Source: Erinaceus europaeus (Eukaryota; Chordata; Mammalia; Eulipotyphla; Erinaceidae). Taken from it: 64,000 nt of DNA. Made by a program: the position numbers and the translations under genes. The first letter of the stretch is position 1. Each line of letters begins with the position of its first letter. The stretch covers positions 1-64,000 of the forward strand of contig NW_026647672.1 in NCBI RefSeq assembly GCF_950295315.1. The letters run 5' to 3'. Shown piece by piece: positions 33,681-44,560 of this stretch. The notes below the pieces were generated by a model that was not told the DNA's origin, made no database searches, and was given only the letters and a program-made list of their open reading frames with translations.

Positions 33681-33914
33681 ACGGGCTGTGGGTGACGCAC
33701 CTGGTTGAGCTTGCACACTACAGTGCACAAGGACCCGGGTTCAAGGCCCCAGCCCCCACCTGCAGGAGGAAAGCTTTGCGAGTGGTGAAGCAGGGCTGCA
33801 GGTGTCTCTCTGCCTCTCTCCCTCTCTGCCTCCCCTTACCTCTTCATTTCTGACTGTCTCTATCCAGTAAAGAAAATAAAAAGAAATTTAGCAAAAAAAA
33901 AAAAAAAAAAAAAA
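33681..33914 (+). mobile_element. SINE, B type
   Basis: ACGGGCTGTGGGTGACGCAC to a pure A run of about 25. A short GGAGCTG on both sides may be the TSD. Confidence 0.85.
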
Positions 33915-34730
33915 AGGAGCTGGGGGTCGTTGACTAGCACCCACTAAGAACTAAGCTCGACGCTCCGGCTGCCTGAGCAGTGCCGCATTTGCCTGCTAAC
34001 ACAGCGACGAGAAGGTGGGTGCTTCCCCTTGTGCAGAAGGCAGAAGCCGGGCTCACAGGGGCAAACATGTCCTCAGTCTCACAGCTCAGAGGCACTGTGG
34101 CTCGAGCCCCGGTCTGGAGTTGGGATGTCCGGCCCTGCCCAGGTGAGTCTAGTGTCCCGGATCCCCCCATGTCAGGAGTTGTGATAGAGACTGAGAGTAC
34201 CCAGCCCCTGTGGCAACAGGGCTGAGCCAGGACAGTCCCCAAAGGAGAGGCCAGGGAGCTGACCAGTCACTCCATCACTGCTCGGGCCTAGACCGCTTGC
34301 ACGGCCAGGCCCTGCAGACACTAGGGAGGGCTGTCGCCTCACCCGGGATGAGTGAGTGAGGACACTGTGAGGAGGAGCTGGCTCCGTGTTCCCTGAGTCT
34401 GGCTCCTGCCTCCCCAGAACTCGACTTGTACTGTTAGGGTGGGTGCAGGCACAGACGGCTGTGGAAGGCTGGAGGAAGCCACAGCCCTGGGCCCACTCCA
34501 GCCCTGGAGAGCAGAGGCCGCAGCTCAGGGAAGCCCAGGACTCGCATGCCCGAGGCTGCGGACACAGTGCCCGTACTGCACATGAGAGTCGTGGTCTGAC
34601 TTCTGTTCCTCGTGAAATAACTAAGCCTTAAAATAAAATTTAAGAGGACTGATCAGCTCACACATTGTTCTTCCACTGCGTAGCAGAGACAGTGGAGCCA
34701 GATGCCTTGCCCGGATTCCACTATTGAGGG

Positions 34731-34845
34731 CAAGGGTAGACAGCGTAAGGGTTCTGCAAAAAGAAGCTCATACCTGAGGCTCCGAAGTTCCAGGTTCAGT
34801 CCCCCGTACCACCATAAACCAGAGCTGAGCAGTGCTCTGGTGGAA
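34731..34845 (+). mobile_element. SINE, D type, tailless end
   Basis: GGTAGACAGCGTAAGGGTTC to AGAGCTGAGCAGTGCTCTGG. The tail is lost or replaced by G-rich sequence. Confidence 0.75.
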
Positions 34846-35166
34846 AGATGGGGGGAGGGGGAATTCGACTATTGTCAGGCTCTCCAGTGTAGTGTAGCTA
34901 TAGCACAGCGGTGCCCTCCTGGCACCAGCGGCAGAGACAGACAGGTGTTGGGCCAAGATGGGAGGAGAGGGCTGAACAGGAAAGACGCAGGGCCAGAACA
35001 GCTGAGGCCAGGATTCGTGCCCTGCCATGTCTACCTTGTCCCCCTCATCACTGAGCGCTCAGAGACCAGGTAGGCAGCTGCCCTGCCCTCCCCACTGGAG
35101 GCCAGACTGGGAGTCTCCCAGGCCCACAGTTGAGTTCCAAGGGGATGTGAAGAGAGGTAAGCTGTT

Positions 35167-35405
35167 CTTTTTTTTTTTTTTTTTCCTTGTTTTTGCCCTT
35201 GATGATATTGTTGGACAGGACAGAGAGAAATCGAGAGAGGAAGGGAGAGGAAGCTAGACACCTGCAGACCTGCTTCACCACCTGTGAAGCGACACCCCCC
35301 CCCCCCCCCCCGCAGATAGAGCCAGGGGCTCGAACCGAGATCCATACGCAGGTCCTTGCGCTTTGTGCCATGTGCGCTTAACCCGCTGCACTACCGCCCA
35401 CCCCC
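35167..35405 (-). mobile_element. SINE, A type, antisense, with C-tract
   Basis: A T run, the reversed body and reversed head CGCTGCACTACCGCCCACCC. An 18-base or longer C run at about 35287-35310 interrupts the CACCTGCAGG region. Confidence 0.85.
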
Positions 35406-36000
35406 CGAGAGGTGCGCTTTCTTATCTAGCCACCCACACGGCGCCAGGTGTCCAGGTAGGTCCTCCTTGTCCCTTGTGATGTCTGCAAAAGGACCCTAGC
35501 AGGGCTGCTGTCACGGGCGCTCCCTGAATCGGTCCCAGGCCCAGTGGATCATAACCACACCTCCAGAACTGGGCTGTTCCAGCCGGAGAGATGGGCCCGA
35601 GCAGGCCTGGTGACTGGGCGAGCACAGGCGTGCTTGGGGAATCTGTGCCAGCCAAGCCTCTTCCCTGTGCACGTGTCTCACGGGTCTCTGGAAGCTGCTC
35701 TCAGATGGGGGACCAGAGGGGGGCTCCCTGTATGCACCCACCACCTCCACAGCACCTGCCTCCTGCCTTTCTCTTCAGTGGGTCGGGCTGCTTTTGTTGC
35801 TTGTGTTTTGTTTTTTCGGGCATATGTTTGTTTTGTTCTGAGAGGCCAGTCAGTGGCTTGCAGTAGAGGTGCTGGCACGTAGGCACGATTCTTCATCTCC
35901 CAAGATGGGTCACAGGAGGACACTCGCTTCACAGTGAGCCTGTCATAGGGGCCAGGACCTGAAAGCCTCAACCCCCTCCCTCCCAGAGTCAGCTTCTGTC

Positions 36001-36142
36001 CGTGAGTGGGATCATCCCACATTCATCCTTCTCTTTCGGGCTCATCCCACTTTACGATTCCTTTGAGCTCCGTCCATGAGAAGGTGAAGAAGGTGGAGTC
36101 ACCGTTCTTCCTAGCTGAGTAGTATTCCACTGTGTGTCCAGA
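36001..36142 (-). mobile_element. L1 3' UTR fragment, antisense
   Basis: GTGGGATCATCCCACATTCA and CCTAGCTGAGTAGTATTCCA match the L1 3' UTR region at 48.93-49.06 kb. Confidence 0.78.
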
Positions 36143-36444
36143 CCACTGACTTTACTCGCACCTGAGGCCCTCCCACTTCAGACCACACTCCCAGAGAGAC
36201 CAGCTGCTCAGCAGCAGAGGAACCGGGGCCCAGAAAGGGACAAGGACTTGCCTTGGGCTCTCAAGACACCAGGTCAGGGCCATCTCATACTGGGGAACGA
36301 CAGCAAAAGTGCCGTCAGACCAAACAACTCTGTCCACTCCCTGACTTCAGGACAGACTCGCTGAGACAGGGATTCTCAGGAGCGGGCAGTGACTCTAACC
36401 GGGCTCAGGACTGGCTGCAATTCCTAGAGCGGCCCAGCGTTCCG

Positions 36445-36626
36445 CTACACCTGTCCGCTACACCTGTCCCCTACACCTGTCCGCTACACCTGTCCGCTAC
36501 ACCTGTCCCCTACACCTGTGCCCTACACCTGTCCCCTACACCTGTCCGCTACACCTGTCCCCTACACCTGTCCGCTACACCTGTCCCCTACACCTGTCCG
36601 CTACACCTGTCCCCTACACCTGTTCC
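36445..36626. repeat. Tandem repeat, 13 bp unit, 14 copies of an E-box
   Basis: CTACACCTGTCCC or CTACACCTGTCCG, 14 times in strict 13 bp register. Each unit has CACCTG (CAGGTG), the E-box type bound by ZEB, SNAI and E-protein factors. The array ends about 260 bp upstream of ZDHHC3 exon 6. Confidence 0.95.
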
Positions 36627-36888
36627 CCTGCTCACTGAGCAGAGAGGCGGCACCCGCAGCGGGAATGCCCCAGCCCCTCGTGTCTGGAAGCCGCACAAGC
36701 CCTCCTGGGGCAGGAAAGGTGTCTGTGGGGTCTCCCCACATGCCAGGCCCCGTGCTTGGTGTCAGGGCAGTGGAGTTGGTTGCCTGTAGGCGTGTTGGGC
36801 AGAGGCGGCCTCCCTGAAGACAGCGTGTCAGAGTTGGGGGGGCACCAGACAGTGGTGGCTGCCCCAGCCCCGCGCCCCTCTCTTGCAG

Positions 36889-37019
36889 AATGCAGCTCCT
36901 TCTCGCCGCCCACCACGGTGATCCTACTCATCCTGCTGTGCTTCGAGGGGCTGCTCTTCCTCATCTTCACGTCCGTCATGTTCGGGACCCAGGTGCACTC
37001 CATCTGCACAGATGAGACG
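36889..37019 (+). CDS. ZDHHC3: ZDHHC3 exon 6: fourth membrane segment, residues 204-247
   Basis: Encodes [20 protein letters not shown], then the rest of TM4 (to about residue 236) and HSICTDET, which sits where DHHC enzymes carry the conserved TTxE-like element. Acceptor CTCTTGCAG and donor GTGAGA at 37020. It ends in phase 0 after Thr247, so either last exon (39004 or 56690) can be joined without breaking the frame. Confidence 0.97.
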
Positions 37020-39003
37020 GTGAGAGAGCGGCGGCATGTCGGGCTGGGCGCCCAGTGGACGGGCACGGGGCGGGGGTGTGGGATCGCCCCCTTTGCGGTG
37101 ACCCCGGGTCTCCCCACACACACACACGTCCACGCACTGAGCTGGGCAGCAGAAAGGGGCCCAGCAGCCTTGGTGAGGGGCGCCTTTGGCCACAGGTCCT
37201 CCCGTATTGTCTTGGACACCCTGCTGGGCACCGAGGCACCTTTTCACTCCTGGGCAGAGCGTGGGTGTAGAGATCGGGTGGTGGGCCAAGCAGACAGGCA
37301 GTGATGCTTCCCAGGGTGACTGTACACCTGGTTGTCCGGGCGGGCCTGGGCCTGGGCCTGGGCCTGGTGTAAGCAGTGGGATTTTGCATTTCTTCTCCCC
37401 TCCTACCCACAGCTCCTCTGGGGTCTTCACAGCTGCGGGCTGGGCCAGACTTGAGCCCGTTGCTGTGATGTGGGCATTTCTCTTTAGATGTTTGGGGTCA
37501 GGTAGCAGGACTAGAAGGGAGGGGTGGCACTCAGCTCTGGCATGAGGGTCAGAGTGGTAAATGTCCGTCTTTGCACTGATACAGCTGCCTCCCTCAGGCT
37601 CCCTTGCGGGGCAGCGCCCATCTAGCGGCCTGTCGGAGGGACAAAGCCCCCAGCACCCTCTCCCTGTGGGTGAAGGACACCAGCAGGCAGAGAGAATGGC
37701 ACTTAACCCACTGCCAAGCCACCGACATGGGCATCCCCAGCACCTTAGAAGGTGGAAGAAGCCTTGGCCGCCAAAGCGCTCTGCCTGCCAGTGGTGTAGA
37801 CTGAGCTGTGTTCCAGCAGCGACTGGCCAGCTTGTCCGTTAAGCCCGCAGGGTCACAGGTCGTGGGTGAGGAGAATTCTCCAGGGCCTAGCCTTGCTTCT
37901 TTCCCCTTGAGGCCATTTCTGAAGGGAATTGTGCTGGGAAGGAGGAAGGGAGACATGGCAGGCTCCACAGCTCCTGGGGACGGATGGGTATCTTTTCCTT
38001 GACCCGAATCCTTCCCCGGTCCCTGGGCTGCAGGCAGACTGACTGACTATCCTCTCAGACCCCATCCCTGCTCCCCCACTTCCTCAGAGACCACAGCAGA
38101 CAGACCCTTGCCCCTCTGCCTATGGGCACATTCTCCAGCCCTGCCCCGACTTGCTCCGTCTAAAGAAGAGAAAGGAGAGAGGAAGGAGCCATCTCGCTCC
38201 CCTGGCCTGTTTGTCCTGGGAGACTTAGTAGGGCAGCAGCTCGGGCCCCAAGAGGGTCACACTGCCGCTTTCTCCCCAAAGGAGCACTAGGAGGCCCCTG
38301 GCCACGACTGAGGCTGACTGGTCTGTCCCTGTGCCCTCTAACCTGTACTAACACCTCCTCCTCGCTCTGGTGACTTCTGCCCTCACCACAGTCTCTTCCC
38401 CCCCCCTCAGGTGTGTCTTGCCAGCGTCACTAAGCAAGGTGCTTCCTGAGCTCCCAGGCTGGCAAGGCTAACCACACCACACCACACCACACCACACACC
38501 ACACCACACCACACCACACCACACCACACCACACCACACCACACCACACCACACCAGTGTTTGCTTTGTTCCTCTCCGCCCCCCCCCCCCCCCGGTCTGC
38601 ACAGTGGTCACAGTAGTGTGAGACTTCTGTGAACCTCTCCCAGAACAGGAGCTGCCCACCAGCCCCAAGGCTTCTCATGCCAGAGCTTCCCTAAGACTCC
38701 CTCACCAGGCAGCATGAGCCACGGCGCCCCGGCACGCCCCAGGAAGCACTCAGGTCTGCGTAGATGGACACCGGGCCTGCACACACAGTCACAGCCGAGG
38801 GCCCCGAACCACCGCCCCTATATGCACACGCACACAGATGCAGTGTTTTCAGTTTGAACACTTTTTGTGAGAGAAGAGAACTGTTCTGTAGGTAGTTTTG
38901 TGCCATTCAGAAGGAATTGTTGAGTCCGTTCACTTCAAGCTAATGGACATCCCTCCCCACCAGTACAGCGCCTGACTGAAAGTGTGATTGTTCTTGTTTT
39001 CAG
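37020..39003 (+). other. ZDHHC3: ZDHHC3 intron 6, short-isoform route (2.0 kb)
   Basis: Acceptor TTGTTTTCAG. There are no SINEs. It contains a GGCCTG run at about 37345-37368, the CCACA repeat at 38470-38556 and a C-tract at 38578-38594; the remainder looks unique. When the distal last exon is used, the intron extends to 56689. Confidence 0.9.
38470..38556. repeat. (CCACA)n microsatellite
   Basis: About 16 copies of ACCAC/CCACA with one 2 bp phase slip (ACACACC) at about 38496. Confidence 0.95.
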
Positions 39004-39162
39004 GGAATAGAACAATTGAAAAAGGAAGAGAGAAGATGGGCTAAAAAAACAAAGTGGATGAACATGAAAGCCGTTTTTGGCCACCCCTTTTCTCTCGGCT
39101 GGGCCAGTCCCTTTGCCACACCAGACCAAGGGAAGGCAGACCCATACCAGTATGTGGTCTGA
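39004..39162 (+). CDS. ZDHHC3: ZDHHC3 proximal last exon, short isoform C-terminus, residues 248-299
   Basis: Encodes [20 protein letters not shown], then [20 protein letters not shown] and [12 protein letters not shown] with TGA at 39160. The product is 299 residues, the length of the main human isoform, with Tyr295 and Tyr297 of the human protein conserved. The cytosolic tail is basic at first and contains FSLGWASPF, which corresponds to the C-terminal PaCCT-type motif needed for DHHC enzyme activity. It competes with the exon at 56690, which encodes an analogous FSLNWCNPF. Confidence 0.98.
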   Translation, partial: GIEQLKKEERRWAKKTKWMNMKAVFGHPFSLGWASPFATPDQGKADPYQYVV

Positions 39163-40620
39163 CGGACCCCTGACCAGCACTGCCACCCAGACACAGGCCA
39201 CTCACAGCACGACCTCCCGCCTGGTCTGTTCTCATGAGTGCCACAACTGAAAAAGCAAGTCAGCTGCTCTAAAACTTCTTTTACTGTCTCAAGTAAAATG
39301 GCTGAGCATTGCAGAAGAAAAAAAAAAAATGGATCCCTCCTTTTTTTAAAGATCATCCTATCTCCATTCACACCCCCCCTTTTTTTTTTTGTAACCAAAG
39401 CAACTTTTCTTTTTTCCTTTTGAAACTCACTTCTCTGGCCTCTGGTTTCCTCTCTGCTGTCTAACTGGCCTGTCTAACCTGGGGGTGCGGTCACCAGGCC
39501 GCGCCCACATCTGCTGAGTACATGGATGACGACGACAGTGACGTGGGACACCTGTAGGGGAGGCCTAGGAGTGCGGGAGGGCCTGTGACTGGCACTGCCC
39601 AGTGGCGGGCAGCTTGTGAAGACGGACGCTTGCCCCTCGAGGCCTGTGTGGGGCAGGATGAGGGCTGGAGCCTTCAGAAGGAGGCCCTGGACACAGCAGC
39701 CCTGGCCCCCGCAGAGACACAGTCTGCGTCTGACTCATGGAGTCAGTTGCCTGCCTCTGACTTTATCGGCTCTGGGGTGGGAGTAGAATGACTTTGAGGG
39801 GGTGGGGTGGGGAGAGAGCTGAAAAGGGACTGATTTGTATTCTGAGTCACCAACTGCACTCCCTCTGATCATTTGGACATTGTGAAAGAAAGGGGTCTTC
39901 CCAGTTCAGAATGCCTTACACAATCAGAAGAGCTCTCTCAGTCTGAAGCAAGCGCATTTTAGGTCCTGTCATGTGCTCGCTCTGCGCCGCACCCCTCCCT
40001 CCCGCTCCTCCTTGGCGCCAGGAGTGTGGATGCTGAGTGCCATGGGCAGCCCTGCCACCACCCCATCTCGTAAACCTCTCAAGTGGGCTCTCTGGCTGGT
40101 ACTGTAGACTCATAAAGTGCACACGCCCTGTCTTACCCCCATGTTAACCTGGGAGACCTGTCCCGGCAGAGCTGCCTTCACGCAAGGGAGTTGTTGTAAC
40201 CCCCAGCGATTTTCTTGTTTTGAGTTGGTGGCCATCAGCGACTAAGTGGGACCAGCAGCTCTACGGCACTGAGACAGAACCACTTTCCCATTTGGACATC
40301 CTTCCTGTGTTATCTCGTTAGAAAGAGGAAGATTGAAGGGGTGGGGTCATCCGTTTTTACAGATGCAGAACTGGCAGAAATGGAATACTGACCATCTGAA
40401 TTCCTGTACGCTATCTTGGATCTGTTTCCTTTTTTAGCTTTTGCTTGGGATGGGGGTGGGGCTAAACTTGATTAAATCCAACCCTGGATAAGGGAGAAAA
40501 TGAATCTAGCCATGTGATTTTTTTTTTTTTTCCGGAAAAGTGGAACGTGCTGCCTCTTTTTGACTTTGTCAGTGCTTCCACGTGGAGACAAAATGCAATA
40601 AAACTCTTCCAAAAGCTGTT
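39163..40620 (+). other. ZDHHC3: 3' UTR of the short ZDHHC3 isoform
   Basis: About 1.46 kb from the stop to just past the poly(A) signal at 40597. It is free of SINEs, in contrast with its surroundings, which suggests constraint. It holds A- and T-rich runs at 39317-39400 and a short acidic mini-ORF near 39522. Confidence 0.75.
40597..40602 (+). promoter_or_regulatory. ZDHHC3: Poly(A) signal AATAAA, short ZDHHC3 isoform
   Basis: Canonical hexamer in GCAATAAAACTCTTCC with a GT-containing downstream stretch (GCTGTTCTGGCTG). It is the first canonical signal after the short-isoform stop that fits a normal 3' end. Confidence 0.75.
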
Positions 40621-40824
40621 CTGGCTGAGCTCCGCCTTCTCCCAGCTCATCCCGGAGGAGAGCGCTGCCCCAGTTCACGTCCGTAGGCTCTGGCTTTGAT
40701 TTCCCCGCTCTAAAGGGTCTTATTCACGCTCACTCTCTTGAATGAGACTTCCCTCCTGTATGTTCTCCTGCCTCTTGATGGTCCATGATGCCCAGTGAGG
40801 TTGTCAGTCCAGTAAAAGGAAGCT

Positions 40825-40868
40825 ATTAATCCCCCAATAAAGAAATTTAAAAAAAAAAAAAAAAAAAA
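40825..40868 (+). mobile_element. Ultra-short L1 3' end insertion (24 bp plus poly A)
   Basis: ATTAATCCCCCAATAAAGAA (and ATTT) is the last 24 bp of the L1 3' end as read from the complement of 48.70 kb, followed by about 20 A. It is flanked by 11 bp repeats AAAAGGAAGCT at 40814-40824 and 40865-40875 (the latter overlapping the poly A). Confidence 0.75.
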
Positions 40869-41565
40869 GGAAGCTTACATGGTGGGGACAGGTCACTCTA
40901 CCGTTTCTTTAGCTCTCTGGGCTGCACAGCTGATCTGGAGCCAAGCTCTGCGCACGCGCTCAACCTGTCAGTGGGGTTCTCAACAAGCGCCCCAGCCCTG
41001 GGACCCACAGGGATCTCAGATTCACTGGCGCGCTCATGCTGCATCGTCACCGCTAGGAACCAGAAGTGGGTTTGGAGCACAGCCTAGGAACCTGGCACTG
41101 GCCTCTTTTTTGCAGATACACACTCGAGGAGCTTGGCCAACACATTCTCGAGCACCACCACGGTGCTGCAGAAAGAGGGCAGGAAACATTGGTTGTGCTG
41201 TTTTCAAAGGGCGTTTATGCCCCGGCGGGCCTCTCTCCTCTGGCTCTCTGCAGCCAAGGCTGCTGCTCCCGTGTGGCTGGGCTGCCACTAGGGCAGAGGT
41301 CAAGTCCTTGGAGTTCCTCCGGGAGCCCAGACCCAGTGTCCACCCACCTACAGAGGGTAAAGTTGAGCCAGAGGAAATGGTTGGAAACTTTCACAAGCCA
41401 CTTGAGAGCATCATTTGTGAAGCTCTCTTCACCACCCTTCCCATGTTTTGTTTTAAGATTTGTTTCTTAACACAAGAGAGCAGAGTTAAAAGAGAAGACA
41501 GTCAGCTGAATGTGATGCTGGAGTTTGAACTTAAGCCTCCTCTCACCCCCTCCTCTCTCATTTTC

Positions 41566-41950
41566 TTTTTTTTAACTTTGTATTGAGGGGTTAATGGATT
41601 ACAGTATAGTCTTTTTATTTTTCTCACCACTCCTGTCACCAGAGGTCTGTGTCCTCACCCCACCCCCACAGCCACTGTAGTTCCCCCATAGTCTTAGCCA
41701 GAGGTTGACATTTGGTTTTCACTTTCTGTGCTCAGCTCTCTCTATTCTGCATATGGGTGAAGCCATCCTGCAGTGTCCTGCACCTCCTGACTGGCTTCCC
41801 TGAACATCATCTCCGGTCCCATCCACTTTATCCCAAAGGACGCAAATTTATTTTTTTTATTGCTGCATAAGACTCTGTTGATATGTCCCATAACTTTTTT
41901 ATCCAGTCATCTGTCAAAGGGCATTTTGGTTGTTTCCAGAGGCTTCACTC
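41566..41950 (-). mobile_element. L1-like 3' UTR fragment, antisense, older family
   Basis: TTGTATTGAGGGGTTAATGG, CTGTGCTCAGCTCTCTCTAT, TTGCTGCATAAGACTCTGTT and CATTTTGGTTGTTTCCAGAG follow the order of the L1 3' UTR at 48.7-49.1 kb but are much diverged. Confidence 0.65.
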
Positions 41951-42021
41951 TTTTAATTCCAAAACTGTAGCCACTGTGCCACCTCCCAGGCTGCAACCCA
42001 CTAATCTTACCAAAGACCTTT

Positions 42022-42336
42022 ATTTTATTTTATTTTATTTTATTTTATTTTATTTTATTTTATTTTTATGAGCGACAGGTCTGTTGGATAAGAGGGGTAC
42101 AATTCCAAACAGTCCCCACCACCAGAGTTCTTCATCCCATCCCCTCCATTGGAAGCTTCCCTATTCTTTATCCTTCTGGGAGTATGGATCAAGTTCTTAA
42201 TGGGGAGCAGAAGGTGGGAGGGAGTTCTGGCTTCTGTCACTGCATCTCCACTAAACATGGGCGTTGGTGGGTCGATCCACACCCCCAGCCTGTCTCTGTC
42301 TTTCCCTAGTGGGGCAGGGGAGGTTCCAGGACTCTG
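42022..42336 (-). mobile_element. LINE 3'-end-like retroposon, antisense, (TAAAA)n tail
   Basis: Flanked by a 12 bp TSD CCAAAGACCTTT (42010-42021 and 42337-42348). On + it starts with about nine TTTTA units, the reversed tail, and continues as the family also seen at 24105. It is 5' truncated. Confidence 0.7.
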
Positions 42337-42404
42337 CCAAAGACCTTTTCTAAGTCACTGGCCTTTGACTTGCCTCAGCTGTGCTATTTAACAATGGGGG
42401 GGCG

Positions 42405-42512
42405 AGCGATAACCAGAGCATCATTCTGGCCCACGCAATGCCAGGAGTCGAACTCAGGACCTCTTGCTTAAGAGTCAAAAGCCTTAATCACTGCGCCCTC
42501 TCTCAGGCTGGT
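42405..42512 (-). mobile_element. SINE, C-like, antisense
   Basis: ACCAGAGCATCATTCTGGCC, GGAGTCGAACTCAGGACCTC and AAGCCTTAATCACTGCGCCC. Confidence 0.7.
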
Positions 42513-43067
42513 TTCTAATGCTGAAGGATCTTCTTGCACATGGTCGCTAGGTGAGTAGTGTCACCTGGGAACTTGTTCAAAATGTGCCTTCTCTGACTGC
42601 ACTCGGCCTGCTGAGGGCCGCCCAGCAATCTGTTCTGACACCAGTGCCACGTTTATGCACATGTGAGTCTAAGAATCCACCTGGAGCACGAACGGGGGCC
42701 CTGCGGCCCACTGCTCCTAGGGTCCTGGTAGTGCTAAGTGGGGCGCTGGCTACGAGCCCCCCTCACCCCATAACCCACAGCCCCCAGCAGACCGATGCTG
42801 AACACAGCAAAGGAAGCTGCTTGAAGGGTGCCCAAACAAGCAGTCGGCCTGGTGGTCTTCCTGACTCAAGTCTGAACCAAGAGGACCTTAAGAGCCATCA
42901 GAAAGGGAAGGGAGGAGTGAAGCAGGGCTCCCAAATGACAGTGTTGCCCAGGGGGTAGAGTCAGAGCAGGCACGGCACAGTCCTGGCCTCTGACTTCAGT
43001 ACCCACAGTTTCTCCTAGTGTCTTAATACCTCCCCCCCCAAGTAATTCACAGTGAAACAGACAAACT

Positions 43068-43142
43068 GTCGGCAAGTCTCCTGTCTCAGACTGAAAACCT
43101 CATCCCCAGGTTCCATCCCCACACCACCATAAGCCAGAGGTG
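43068..43142 (+). mobile_element. SINE D fragment
   Basis: CCAGGTTCCATCCCCACACC and CATAAGCCAGAGGTGAG. The head is diverged (GGCAAGTCTCCTGTCTCAGA). Confidence 0.55.
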
Positions 43143-43255
43143 AGGCCTGGGAGGTGCCTTCACAGATAGAAAGTGTTGCGCTGTCAAGCAGGAAGTGACA
43201 GGTGTAATCCCCAGCACCCTGCGTGCTCTGGTTCTCTCACTGATGAGCAAACGCA
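43143..43255 (+). mobile_element. SINE, C-like, old
   Basis: GGCCTGGGAGGTGCCTTCAC, TTGCGCTGTCAAGCAGGAAG and GTAATCCCCAGCACCCTGCG. Confidence 0.6.
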
Positions 43256-43502
43256 TCGAAGATGGCTCACGCCGTAGCCTACGCCGCTCCGTGTTTTATT
43301 TGACTGGCTGCTAACTCACGTCCGTGCCTTGGTTGCTGTTGGAGAGTCTCTCCCCTCCCCCAGGCGTCTGAAGAGCATGACGGTGAGTGAGCTTCCTCTC
43401 CTCTCCTGGCAGCAGGGCTCCTGCCTGCTGTTCATGCTGCTTCCTGCTCTGTCCTTTGGGGCTCAGAATCCACCTTGTCTAGTCGCCCTGGGGGCAGACG
43501 TT

Positions 43503-43651
43503 GGGGACCTGGAGGTGGCACAGTGCATAAGGTTGGACTCTCAAGCATGAGGTCCTGAGTTCCACCCCTGGCATTACATATGCCAGAGTGATGTCTAGTT
43601 CTCCTGCTCTCTCTCCTCTCCCTCTCTTTCTCATTAGAAAATAAATATTTA
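43503..43651 (+). mobile_element. SINE, C type
   Basis: GGGGACCTGGAGGTGGCACA to TCATTAGAAAATAAATATTT, directly followed by an A-type copy that entered its tail. Confidence 0.85.
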
Positions 43652-43912
43652 GGGAGTCGGGTAGTAGTGTGGTGGGTTAAGCGCACGTGGTGCGAAGTGC
43701 AAGGACAGGCATAAGGATCCAGGTTCGAGCCCCCAGCTCTCCACCAGCAGGGGAGTCGCTTCACAGGCAGTGAAGCAGGTCTGCAGGTGTCTGTCTTTCT
43801 CTCCCCCTCTCTGTCTTCCCCTCCTCTCTCCATTTCTCTCCATCCTATCCAACAACAATAAGGCAACAAAAGGAAATTAATATTTTTAAAAATCTAAAAA
43901 AAAAAAAAGAAA
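43652..43912 (+). mobile_element. SINE, A type
   Basis: GGGAGTCGGGTAGTAGTGTG head. The A box is partly mutated (TAGTGTGGTGG), the B box is intact, and an A-rich tail follows. Confidence 0.88.
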
Positions 43913-43959
43913 AATCTGAGGCTTCATGTACTTCAACGTATTGAAGAATATAAAACATG

Positions 43960-44244
43960 GGAGAGTTGAGCGGTAGCGCAGTGGGATAAGCACACACAGC
44001 GCAAAGCTCAAGGACCAGCCTATGGATCCCGGTCTAAGGATCCCAGTTCCTCACCTGCAGAGGAGTCACTTCACAGGCAGTGAAACAGGTCTGCAGGTGT
44101 CTGTCTTTCTCTCCCCCTCTGTCTTCCCTTGCTCTCTCCATTTCTCTCTGTCCTATCTGACAACGATGACATCAATAACAACAACAATAGAAAGACAACA
44201 AGGGCAACAAAAGGTAAAATAAATATTTAAAAAAAAAAAAAAAA
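43960..44244 (+). mobile_element. SINE, A type, with altered B box region
   Basis: GGAGAGTTGAGCGGTAGCGC head. The B box region carries a small duplication (GGATCCCGGTCTAAGGATCC) that destroys GGTTCGA. Confidence 0.85.
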
Positions 44245-44251
44245 GAATACA

Positions 44252-44392
44252 GTGGTTTGAGAGGTGGCACAGTGGATAAAGCATTGGAATCTCAAGCATG
44301 AGGTCCTGAATTCAATCCCCGGCAGCACATGTACCAGAGTGATGTCTGGTTCTTTCCTTTCATTAATAAATCAAATATATTTTTTTAAAAAA
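44252..44392 (+). mobile_element. SINE, C type
   Basis: GTGGTTTGAGAGGTGGCACA, TCAATCCCCGGCAGCACATG. Confidence 0.85.
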
Positions 44393-44401
44393 TGCAAAAC
44401 A

Positions 44402-44560
44402 TGGGCTGAGGAGACAGCAACACGGTTCTGCAAGAGACTTTAATGCCTGAGGCACTGAGGTCCCAGGTTCAATCCCCTGCACTACCATAAGCCAAAGCTG
44501 AGCAGGGTTCTGGTCATCTCTATCTTTCTCTCTTGATTCTATCTCATTAAAAGTAAGTAA
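44402..44560 (+). mobile_element. SINE, D type
   Basis: GGGCTGAGGAGACAGCAACA to CATTAAAAGTAAGTAAATA. Confidence 0.85.

Larger units (their letters stand above)
32227..36888 (+). other. ZDHHC3: ZDHHC3 intron 5 (4.7 kb, phase 1)
   Basis: Contains L1 3' fragments, SINEs and the 13 bp E-box array close to exon 6. The stretches 32690-33670, 33920-34725, 34850-35160, 35410-35990, 36145-36440 and 36630-36880 hold nothing that I recognise. Confidence 0.9.

Noticed and set aside
10943..39162. Assignment of the DHHC gene to ZDHHC7
   Set aside because: The N-terminus, the [20 protein letters not shown] stretch and the DPYQYVV end fit ZDHHC3. ZDHHC7 differs at each of these.
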